NCBI RefSeq assembly: GCF_024158035.1
Contig: NZ_JAMZEK010000001.1
Span: forward strand, 434,001-498,000
DNA length: 64,000 nt
Origin: Dyella lutea
Lineage (GTDB): Bacteria > Pseudomonadota > Gammaproteobacteria > Xanthomonadales > Rhodanobacteraceae
Reading direction: 5' to 3'
Shown here: piece by piece, positions 56,990-64,000 of the stretch
How the letters are laid out: every line of letters starts with the position of its first letter
How positions within the stretch are numbered: the first letter of the stretch is position 1
The notes under the pieces: model-generated
Told to the model about the DNA's origin: nothing
What the model saw: the letters and a program-made list of their open reading frames with translations, nothing else
Database searches by the model: none
Translations under genes and position numbers: made by a program

Positions 56990-59511
56990 GTGTCGCCGCT
57001 CGACGCGCGCGGACCGGGGGGCTGCTCGCGCAGCCGCGCTTCCAGCAAGGTGGCATCCATCGGGGCGCCGTAGAGGTAACCCTGCAGCACCGGACAGCCT
57101 GCGTCGCGCAGGAACTCGCTCTGCGCCAGCGTCTCCACGCCCTCGGCGACCACGTCTTTGTGCAGGCTGCGCGCCATCGCGATGATGCCGGTGGTGATCG
57201 CCGCCGTCTCGCTGTCCTGGATGATGTCGTGCACGAAGGCGCGGTCGATCTTCAGCACGTCGACCGGGAAGTGCTTGAGGTAGGACAGGCTGCAGTAACC
57301 GGTGCCGAAATCGTCCAGCGAAATGCGCACGCCCAGGCGGCGGATCGCCCGCAGCAGCGCACCGGTGGCCCGGCTGCCGGAGACCACCACGCGCTCGGTC
57401 AGCTCCAGCTCGAGCAGGTGCGGATCGAGACCGGATTCCACCAGCGCGGCATCGAGATGACCGAGGAACCCCGGATCGTCGAGCTGCACCGGCGACACGT
57501 TGACCGAGACCGGGATGCCGTGGCCTTCGCGTTGCCAGGCCCTGGCCTGCCGGCACGCCTGGCGCAGCACCCAGGCGCCGATCGGAACGATCAGTCCGCT
57601 GTCCTCGGCGATCGGGATGAACTCGTCCGGCAGCCACCAGCCGCCGTCCTCCTTGGACCAGCGCAGCAGCGCCTCGGCGCCGACGATGCGGCCGTCCACC
57701 GCGTCGACCTTGGGCTGGTACAGCAGGCGCAGCTGGTCGCGCGCCAGGGCGGTGTGCAGGCCGTCCTCGATGCGCCGGCGCGCGCTGTCGCGCTCGCGCA
57801 TCGACGGCGTGTAGAACCGGTAACCGTGGCGCCCGCCGACCTTGGTTTCGTACATCGCGCTGTCGGCGTTGTGCAGCAGCAGTTCGGCATCGCTGCCATC
57901 GTCGGGGAACAGGGTGACGCCGATGCTGGCGCGCAGCTCCAGCGTGGCCAGCCCCTCCGCCCGCAGCTCGCCGCATGCCTCGAGCAGGCGCTCGGCCATG
58001 CCCGCCGCATCGGCGGGTGCCTCGATCTGCGGCAGCAGCACCACGAACTCGTCGCCACTGAGCCGGCTCAGCACCTCGTCGTTGCCGAGCAGAGCGCGCA
58101 GGCGGCCAGCCAGCGCCTGCAGCACGCGGTCGCCGGCATCATGGCCCCAGGTTTCGTTGATCCGCTTGAACTGGTCCACGTCCAGGTGCAGCACGGCACC
58201 ACGCTGGCGTCGCCGCTCCGCATTGGCGATCGCCTGCTCGATGCGGGCGTGCAGCAGCTGCCGGTTCGGCAGGCCGGTGAGTGGATCGTGCTGGCTCAGG
58301 TGCATCATCTTCAGCGCCAGCGAGCGCGTCTCGCTGACGTCGTGGAACACCAGCACGCCGCCGATCACGTTGCCGGCGTGGTCGTGGATCGGTGCGGCCG
58401 AATCCTCCACCGGCGTGACGAAACCGTTGCGGTGGCGCAGCACCGCCTTGCCGGCCAGATCGACGATGGCGTTGCGCGCCAGCGCCTCGCGCAGGGGGTT
58501 GGCCACGGTGTCACCTTCGGCATCGCCCTGCAGCTGGAAGACGTCCTCCAGCGGTTGCCCCAGCGCCTGGGTGCGGGGCCAGCCGGTCATCGCCGCAGCG
58601 ATCGGGTTGAGCGAGGTGATGCGCAGCTGCAGATCGGTGGTGATCACGCCGTCGCCGATCGAACTCAACGTGACCTCGGCCAGCTCGCGCTCGCGGAACA
58701 GCTCGTCCTCGAAGCGTTTGCGCGCGCTGATGTCCTGTGCCTGCGAGACGAAATACAGGGGCTCGCCGGCGGCGTCGCGCACCACCGACACGCTGAGTTG
58801 CAGGTAGACCACCTGGCCGTCCTTGCGGATGTTGCGCTTTTCCATCTGGTACGAGTCGCGCTTGCCGGCGAGCAGCTCGTCGCGCAGCTCGTTGTCGTCG
58901 GCCATGTCGTCGGGATGGGTGACCGAGGCGATGTCCAGCTGCAGGAATTCCTCCTCGGTGTACTGGAACATCTGGCAGACCGCGGTGTTCACGCGCAGGA
59001 ATCGCCCGTCCGGATGCACCAGCGCCATGCCGATGGCCGCATGCTGGAACGCGCCGAAGAAGCGCTGCTCGCTCTCGCGCAGGCGCTGTTCCAGCGCATG
59101 GCTGTCGGTGGTGTCGGTGAGCAGTGCGATCACGCCGTGCACGGTGCCGTCGGCGGCGCGGTCCGGTCGCAGGCTGGCATGCACGTAGCGACGGGCCGGG
59201 TCGTCGAACAGATGGCCGTCGAAGTCGACCGCCTTGCCCTGCAATGCCGCTTCCAGGGCCGGGCGGATCGCCTCGCCGCCGGCGACGCCGAGCCAGTCCC
59301 CGATCGGCTGGCCGAGCATCGCGGCCGGATCGGCACCGGTCCATGTGCGGTACTTGTCGTTGAGGTAACCCACGCAAAGCTCGCGGTCGAGCCAGGCGAC
59401 CAGCCCCGGCAGCTGCGACAGCAGGTGTTCCGCGTGTCCCTCCGCGGAGGCAGCACTGCCGGACCGGTCGTCGTGACCGGCGGCCAATGGACCGTGGCGG
59501 TTGGCTGTCAC
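56986..59511 (-). CDS. Multi-PAS GGDEF-EAL cyclic-di-GMP protein
   Basis: 841 aa, no membrane segment. Three PAS modules (LPGLVAWLDRELCVGYLND; AIGMALVHPDGRFLRVN; SIGDGVITTDLQLRITSLN) are followed by GGDEF (HDPLTGLPNRQLLHARI, motif RLSGDEFVVLL) and EAL (GAEALLRW, LELTERVVV, ISLDDFGTGYCSL, VAEGVETLAQ). The cyclase signature is SGDEF rather than GGDEF, while the EAL residues look intact, so phosphodiesterase activity probably dominates. It is convergent with the flavoprotein; stop codons overlap by four bases. Confidence 0.93.
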   Translation of the reverse strand: MTANRHGPLAAGHDDRSGSAASAEGHAEHLLSQLPGLVAWLDRELCVGYLNDKYRTWTGADPAAMLGQPIGDWLGVAGGEAIRPALEAALQGKAVDFDGHLFDDPARRYVHASLRPDRAADGTVHGVIALLTDTTDSHALEQRLRESEQRFFGAFQHAAIGMALVHPDGRFLRVNTAVCQMFQYTEEEFLQLDIASVTHPDDMADDNELRDELLAGKRDSYQMEKRNIRKDGQVVYLQLSVSVVRDAAGEPLYFVSQAQDISARKRFEDELFRERELAEVTLSSIGDGVITTDLQLRITSLNPIAAAMTGWPRTQALGQPLEDVFQLQGDAEGDTVANPLREALARNAIVDLAGKAVLRHRNGFVTPVEDSAAPIHDHAGNVIGGVLVFHDVSETRSLALKMMHLSQHDPLTGLPNRQLLHARIEQAIANAERRRQRGAVLHLDVDQFKRINETWGHDAGDRVLQALAGRLRALLGNDEVLSRLSGDEFVVLLPQIEAPADAAGMAERLLEACGELRAEGLATLELRASIGVTLFPDDGSDAELLLHNADSAMYETKVGGRHGYRFYTPSMRERDSARRRIEDGLHTALARDQLRLLYQPKVDAVDGRIVGAEALLRWSKEDGGWWLPDEFIPIAEDSGLIVPIGAWVLRQACRQARAWQREGHGIPVSVNVSPVQLDDPGFLGHLDAALVESGLDPHLLELELTERVVVSGSRATGALLRAIRRLGVRISLDDFGTGYCSLSYLKHFPVDVLKIDRAFVHDIIQDSETAAITTGIIAMARSLHKDVVAEGVETLAQSEFLRDAGCPVLQGYLYGAPMDATLLEARLREQPPGPRASSGDT

Positions 59512-59580
59512 CCCGAAGCTTCCCCGATGCCTGTGGCAGGCCTGAGCATGATGCGCTGCCCGGCGTCGGGATGCACGGTG

Positions 59581-60711
59581 TCAGTGCAGCGGCGTGTCCG
59601 GCGCACCCAGCCGGCCCGCGGCATCCAGGTGGATGTGGCCGAGCGCTTGCAGGTCCGGGTCCAGATCGAAGCGCTCGGCCAGCGTCGTCACCAGTGGCCC
59701 CAGCGCCTGCGGCTGCAGCGGGTAGCCATGGGCGAGCACGCGGGCAAGGCCGCCGTCGCCACGCTGTGCCGCGGTGACCGCGACCACGCCGAGGCCGGCC
59801 GCCTCGTGGGCGACCAGGCGCGGCGCGTCGTAGCCGGGATCGGCCGCTGCCAGGGTTTCCAGCAGATAGCCGTCGCGGGCCTCGGTCGGGACGCCGTCGA
59901 CCGGCGCCAGGCGCATCGGCAGGCCGTGTGCCTCGAGCAGGGCGGCGTACTGGCGCAGTTCGAAGATCGCGCCGGCGAATGCGTGGGCACGGTCCTCCTC
60001 CTGGTTCGATGCCAGCCATTGCGCGGGCGACTGCACCAGCACGCCGCCGTCGGCGTAGCACAGGGGCACGCCGCGCGCGCTGAGCGTGGCTTCCTCGCGG
60101 TAGGGCGTGAGCAGCGCGGCCTCCAGCAGGGTCCACAGCGGCGCCAGGTTGACGTGCTCGTATTGCACGCAGGTCAGCGCCAGCAGGTCGTTGCGGCTGA
60201 GGTAGCGCACGTGCTCCAGCGGCACGCCCAGCGTGCGGATCAGCCAGTCGGCGGTACGCTGCCCGGCCTCGCCGCGGCCGACCAGTTCCACTTCGAGCTG
60301 CTCGCCCAGCGTGGCGGCGAGAGTCTCGGGGGCGAGCAGGGTGATCGGCAGCAGTCGCATCGGGCCGTCGGCGTAGGTGGCCTCCGGCTCCAGCGGCTGG
60401 GCCGGCATGCGGCCCTCGTGGGTGCCGAAGGCGACCACGTTCTCCAGGTGGCCGCGCGGCACGCGCCGGGCCAGCTCATCCAGCGTGGCCCACACCGGGA
60501 AGCCCGGACGCAGCAGTTCAACCGTGTCGAACAGCGCACCGGCCAGCGCCAGCCGCGCCTCGGTGGCGGCCGGCACCAGCGACTGCAGGTCAGCGGCGAC
60601 GTGGGCAGCCAGCTCGGCGGCCTCGTCGCGGGTGAGCGTGGCGCGCGGGAGCTGGGCGCCGGTCTCGATCGCGAGGACCACCGGCAAGGCCTCGAGAGGC
60701 GTGCTTTCCAA
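59581..60711 (-). CDS. Conserved protein of unknown function
   Basis: 376 aa from TTG 60711, chosen because GGAAG lies seven bases upstream and a -10-like box is just ahead; a TTG at 60792 would add 27 residues with no support. No signal peptide or membrane segment. Notable stretches are FGTHEGRMPAQPLEPEATYADGPMRLLP, CVQYEHVNLAPLWTLLEAALL and PAQWLASNQEEDRAHAFAGAIFELRQYAALLEAHG. I recognise no domain. The middle and end are charged and mixed alpha/beta in character. Confidence 0.6.
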   Translation of the reverse strand: MESTPLEALPVVLAIETGAQLPRATLTRDEAAELAAHVAADLQSLVPAATEARLALAGALFDTVELLRPGFPVWATLDELARRVPRGHLENVVAFGTHEGRMPAQPLEPEATYADGPMRLLPITLLAPETLAATLGEQLEVELVGRGEAGQRTADWLIRTLGVPLEHVRYLSRNDLLALTCVQYEHVNLAPLWTLLEAALLTPYREEATLSARGVPLCYADGGVLVQSPAQWLASNQEEDRAHAFAGAIFELRQYAALLEAHGLPMRLAPVDGVPTEARDGYLLETLAAADPGYDAPRLVAHEAAGLGVVAVTAAQRGDGGLARVLAHGYPLQPQALGPLVTTLAERFDLDPDLQALGHIHLDAAGRLGAPDTPLH

Positions 60712-60737
60712 GGGATTCTTCCGGACGGCAAAGACCC

Positions 60738-60746
60738 GTGATTCTA
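60738..60746 (-). promoter_or_regulatory. Extended -10 promoter for the unknown gene
   Basis: On the minus strand TGGTAGAAT gives a TGn extension plus a -10 hexamer TAGAAT, about 27 bp before TTG 60711. The -35 region is poor. It supports the shorter start. Confidence 0.4.
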
Positions 60747-60874
60747 CCAGCGGGCCCCGCAAGCCTCGCCGGTGCTGAACCGGTTCGCACAAACGGCCTC
60801 GCAGCGGGCTTTCCCGGGGCGGCCACGCGGGTTAGCCTTGCAGGCTCAATACCCGGCCGGATGTTTCTCAGACC

Positions 60875-62158
60875 ATGGACAACTCGCAGCGGCGCGTCGG
60901 CGTGATCGGTGGCGTGCGGATTCCCTTCTGCCGCAACAACACGGCGTACGCCGAGGTCGGCAATTTCGGCATGTCGGTGAAGGTGCTGGGGGCCCTGGTC
61001 GAGCGTTTCGGACTGCACGGCGTGGAGCTGGGCGAGGTCGCACTGGGCTCGGTGATCCGGCTGTCCTCGGAGTGGAACCTGGCGCGCGAGGCGGTGCTCT
61101 CTTCCGGCCTGGCGCCGACCACGCCGGCGATCACCACCGCGCGCGCCTGCGGTACTTCGCTGGACAACGCGATCATCGTCGCCAACAAGATCGCCGCCGG
61201 GCAGATCGAGGCGGGCATCGCCGCCGGTTCGGATACCACCAGCGACGTGCCGATCGTCTACGGCGAGCGCCTGCGCAAGCGGCTGCTGGCGGTCAATCGC
61301 GCGAAGACCCCGCTGGACAAGCTGAAGACCGCCTTCCGCGGTTTCTCCTTCGGTGAACTGAAGCCGGCCTTCCCCGGCGTGGCCGAGCCGCGCACCGGCA
61401 TGTCGATGGGCGACCACTGCGAGAAGATGGCGCGCGAGTGGCACATCGCGCGCCGGGCGCAGGACGAGCTGGCGCTGGAGAGCCACCGCAAGCTCGCCGC
61501 CGCCTACGACACGGGCTTCTTCGACGACCTGGTCGTGCCGTTCCGCGGCCTCAAGCGCGATGGCTTCCTGCGTCCGGACACGACGCTGGAAAAGCTCGCC
61601 GCGCTGAAGCCCGCGTTCGACAAGAGCTCCGGCCACGGCACGCTCACCGCCGGCAATTCCACCGGTCTGTCCGACGGCGCCGCCGCAGTGCTGCTCGGCA
61701 CCGAGGCATGGGCCGGCGCGCACGGCCTGGCCGTGCAGGCGTGGCTGCGCGATGCGGAAGTGGCGGCAGTCGATTTCGTGCGCGGCGAGGGCCTGTTGAT
61801 GGCGCCTACGGTCGCCGTGCCGCGGATGCTGGCGCGGCAGGGGTTGTCCCTGCAGGACTTCGACTACTACGAGATCCACGAGGCCTTCGCTGCTCAGGTG
61901 CTGTGCACGCTGCGCGCGTGGGAGAGTGCCGATTACTGCAGGCAGCGCCTCGGCCTGGATGCGCCGCTGGGCAGCATCGATCCGGCAAAACTCAACGTCC
62001 ACGGCTCGAGCCTGGCCACCGGCCACCCGTTCGCCGCCACCGGCGCGCGCATCATCGCCTCGCTGGCCAAGCTGCTGCTGCAGAGGGGATCCGGTCGCGG
62101 CCTGATCTCGATCTGCACGGCCGGTGGCATGGGCGTGACGGCGATCCTCGAGCGCTGA
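60875..62158 (+). CDS. Acetyl-CoA C-acetyltransferase (thiolase, FadI-like)
   Basis: 427 aa. It starts RRVGVIGGVRIPFCRNNTAY. Thiolase active-site residues are the nucleophile Cys in ITTARACGTSLDNA, the His in YEIHEAFAAQ, the second His in HGSSLATGHPFAATGARI and the second Cys in SICTAGGMGV. It catalyses thiolytic cleavage or condensation of beta-ketoacyl-CoA. The ~427-residue length and substitutions match the FadI/trifunctional-type thiolases more than the 390-residue PhaA group. No fadJ gene is adjacent. Confidence 0.93.
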   Translation: MDNSQRRVGVIGGVRIPFCRNNTAYAEVGNFGMSVKVLGALVERFGLHGVELGEVALGSVIRLSSEWNLAREAVLSSGLAPTTPAITTARACGTSLDNAIIVANKIAAGQIEAGIAAGSDTTSDVPIVYGERLRKRLLAVNRAKTPLDKLKTAFRGFSFGELKPAFPGVAEPRTGMSMGDHCEKMAREWHIARRAQDELALESHRKLAAAYDTGFFDDLVVPFRGLKRDGFLRPDTTLEKLAALKPAFDKSSGHGTLTAGNSTGLSDGAAAVLLGTEAWAGAHGLAVQAWLRDAEVAAVDFVRGEGLLMAPTVAVPRMLARQGLSLQDFDYYEIHEAFAAQVLCTLRAWESADYCRQRLGLDAPLGSIDPAKLNVHGSSLATGHPFAATGARIIASLAKLLLQRGSGRGLISICTAGGMGVTAILER

Positions 62159-62179
62159 CTGGCCGGGCGGCGTGTCGCG

Positions 62180-62698
62180 GTGAGAATCACCCCGCGCCTG
62201 CGCGTCACGTCGCTGCTCAGCGTGCTGGCGCTGCTGGTGGGTGTGCTCGGCACGCAATGGTTGTCCGGGCAGACCGCCGGCTGGGCCGGTCCCCGCCATG
62301 CGGTGATCGCCGAGCACACTGCGCCGCCCGCCCTCCGCTATCGCGCCGACCGCGAGCGCCCGGCATCGCCGCGCGTCGCCTCCATGCATGCGGCCGGCCC
62401 CGCAGAGGCGCCCGTGCCGCCGCCGCCGGAACTGGTGCCGGTCAGCATGCCGTCGCTGTCGGCCCGCTATGCCGGACTGGCCGGACACCTGGCCGGCGAC
62501 GTGGTGCTGCATATCCAGGTGGATGGCACTGGACGCGTACTCGATGCCCGGGTCGCCCGATCCAGCGGCGATGCGGTGCTGGATGCACACGCGCGGGCGC
62601 TGGTGGCGCAATGGCGATTCGCCGTGCCGCCGGACCATCCCGGCGGCCTCAGCGGCGAGCTGCCGATGCACTTCGGCACGGCGCCCGCCGCCCGTTGA
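62180..62698 (+). CDS. Short TonB-like energy transducer
   Basis: 172 aa from a GTG. It has an N-terminal membrane anchor (LRVTSLLSVLALLVGVLGTQWLSG), a brief Pro-rich linker (PAEAPVPPPPELVPVSMP) and a TonB C-terminal-like domain (GLAGHLAGDVVLHIQVDGTGRVLDARVARSSGDAVLDAHARALVAQWRF). The linker looks too short to span the periplasm fully, so it may serve a specific receptor or another envelope role. It follows the thiolase by 21 bp. Confidence 0.75.
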   Translation: MRITPRLRVTSLLSVLALLVGVLGTQWLSGQTAGWAGPRHAVIAEHTAPPALRYRADRERPASPRVASMHAAGPAEAPVPPPPELVPVSMPSLSARYAGLAGHLAGDVVLHIQVDGTGRVLDARVARSSGDAVLDAHARALVAQWRFAVPPDHPGGLSGELPMHFGTAPAAR

Positions 62699-62714
62699 GT
62701 GACGAGTGGCCGAC

Positions 62715-64000
62715 CTACAGGATGCCGCTCGCCCCGGCGCCGAAGGCGGTGATCAGGCGCGTATAGATCAGCTTGAACGACAGCGCGACCCCGGGGAAGT
62801 CGCCGACCGGCTCGTAGCAGCTGAAGAACGCCGGGTCGCTCGGCGCCATCGGCGTGCAGCCGGGCTTGAGGTCGTAGCTGGTGGCGTAGCGGTAAGGCCA
62901 GAAATCGAACAGCGGCAGCTTCTCGGAAATGTCGCCGATCGCCTGGTTGACCTGCGAGAGCACTGGAACCGATACCCGTCGCGGTGCGATCACCCAAGCG
63001 TTCTCCGGTCCGGTCAACCGCAGGATCGACGCGCGCACCGCGTTGGCGAAGTCGCGGTCATGCACGATCACGCCGGCCTCGGTGTTGTAGTGGTCCGAGC
63101 GCGGGTCGAAGTTGTGCGAGCCCACCATCGCGAAACTGTCGTCGACGACGATCGACTTGGCGTGCAGGCCGAAGCGCAGGCCGGGCTCGATCAACGGCGC
63201 CGGCCGGTTGCGCTTGCCGCGGCTGCCGAACATCGCGCGCGTTTCCACGCCCGGGTAGCGCTCGCGCCGGCCCGTGGCGGCAGCCAGGCGTGGCGGGAGG
63301 TCGGCGTTGGCGATGGCGTAGTCCTCCTCGGCGGCCTCGGCATGCGGCTTCATCTCCTGGATCTGGAAGCCGAAATCGCGCAGGTAACGCTTGCGATGCT
63401 TGTAGGACAGCGCGTAGACCGCGAACGCGTCAGTCGAGGCCAGTGAATTGGTCGATACGCGGATCCGCGGCGGGTCGGCGCGCTTGTGCATGGCCTTGAA
63501 GATGCGCTGCGCCTGCTTGCTCATCACCAGATACGGCGTCTGCAGCACCACCTCGTGCTTCGCGCTGGCCACCAGTTGCATCACGTGGTGGGTGAAGTCC
63601 AGCGCGTGCTTGCGGGTGGGCGCGTCGGTCTTGGCCGGCAAGTCGCTGAAGAACTCGACCTGGCTGGTATGGAAGGCCGGCGCCAGCAGGTGCGCCTGCA
63701 GCCACAGCGGATTCTGGGCGTCGTGTTCGAGTCGTGCCACGCGCTGCGGTCGGCGGAAGGTCGGCGCCGGCCACCCGGGTGCCTCGGGGTGCTGCCGGAT
63801 GTACTGGTTGACGTCGCGCAGCCGGGTCAGCGGCACCGAGCGCTTGTGGTGCCAGAATAGCTCGAAGCTTGCCGCCATGTCGCGCGCGGCCGGCCCGCCG
63901 ACCATCACGTCGCGGTCGACGTAGTCGAAGCCGCCGTCCCAGTTGAAGTAGCGGTCCTGGTAGTTGCGTCCGCCGGTGATGCCGACGGTGTCGTCGACCA
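62715..64000 (-). CDS. Phospholipase D-family protein (cardiolipin synthase-like), 5' end outside window
   Basis: The frame is open to the window edge, so only the C-terminal ~428 residues are seen. The region near 63900-64000 encodes DDTVGITGGRNYQDRYF, the second part of the first HKD motif. The second HKD motif is HAKSIVVDDSFAMVGSHNFDPRSD, with SEFFSDLP-like and TPYLVMS stretches between. It would transfer phosphatidyl groups or hydrolyse phospholipids. A ~60-residue tail with a possible C-terminal hydrophobic stretch follows. Length and layout suit the ClsC-like long PLD group. Confidence 0.85.
   Translation of the reverse strand, partial: VDDTVGITGGRNYQDRYFNWDGGFDYVDRDVMVGGPAARDMAASFELFWHHKRSVPLTRLRDVNQYIRQHPEAPGWPAPTFRRPQRVARLEHDAQNPLWLQAHLLAPAFHTSQVEFFSDLPAKTDAPTRKHALDFTHHVMQLVASAKHEVVLQTPYLVMSKQAQRIFKAMHKRADPPRIRVSTNSLASTDAFAVYALSYKHRKRYLRDFGFQIQEMKPHAEAAEEDYAIANADLPPRLAAATGRRERYPGVETRAMFGSRGKRNRPAPLIEPGLRFGLHAKSIVVDDSFAMVGSHNFDPRSDHYNTEAGVIVHDRDFANAVRASILRLTGPENAWVIAPRRVSVPVLSQVNQAIGDISEKLPLFDFWPYRYATSYDLKPGCTPMAPSDPAFFSCYEPVGDFPGVALSFKLIYTRLITAFGAGASGIL

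Overview
The window is GC-rich chromosomal DNA that looks like a gammaproteobacterium of the Xanthomonadales (Rhodanobacter/Dyella/Luteibacter-like). The support is the gene content: a sux-type sucrose locus, TonB-dependent receptors paired with degradative enzymes, DUF2235 effector-like genes with lipoprotein partners, a TorF/Gcw_chp porin beside glnK-amtB, and AsnC-regulated phenylalanine hydroxylase. The genus is an inference from memory of these families. I saw no rRNA, tRNA or CRISPR array.

Layout. 1-3653 (minus strand): a candidate antagonism cluster, with a membrane/coiled-coil protein (cut by the window edge), a DUF2235 alpha/beta hydrolase with an intact catalytic set, a lipoprotein, and an exported, truncated DUF2235 paralogue that has lost catalytic residues. 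3881-5051: a Xre/MbcA-RES toxin-antitoxin pair. 5089-12275: housekeeping and accessory enzymes (SGNH hydrolase, phhA with its divergent asnC-type regulator, acyltransferase plus YheT-type hydrolase, 2OG oxygenase, VOC protein, DUF3820, glycosyltransferase), with a 295-bp MITE-like element at 9269-9563. 12392-19841: TonB receptor, secreted phosphodiesterase, OmpR/histidine-kinase pair and phytase-like protein, plausibly one phosphoester-scavenging locus. 19928-25320: AAA ATPase, sorbosone-dehydrogenase-like protein, and a DUF1328/YqjD/YqjE/AI-2E envelope cluster. 25377-33125: a complete RND efflux operon with a divergent LysR gene, then uppP.

33659-37957 is the ammonium assimilation block (TorF-type porin, glnK, amtB, glnA) with two sequences matching the sigma-54 -24/-12 spacing. 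Its regulators, ntrB-ntrC, lie at 52113-54555, preceded by two abutting NtrC-like sites. 38025-46044 is a five-gene sucrose operon (LacI regulator, TonB receptor, amylosucrase/sucrose hydrolase, fructokinase, MFS transporter) with LacI-type operators. 46173-49453 is a helicase/exonuclease pair of the MrfAB (YprAB) DNA-repair type. 50530-51970 is AT-richer and holds two accessory genes with REP-like and attC-like sequence, possibly a relic of a cassette array.

54571-64000 holds a GNAT acetyltransferase, DUF4126 protein, flavoprotein disulfide reductase, PAS-GGDEF-EAL protein, an unknown conserved protein, a thiolase, a short TonB-like protein and a phospholipase D/cardiolipin synthase-like protein cut by the window end. 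Start codons were chosen by ribosome binding site, overlap with the upstream gene and family length; many are GTG or TTG.
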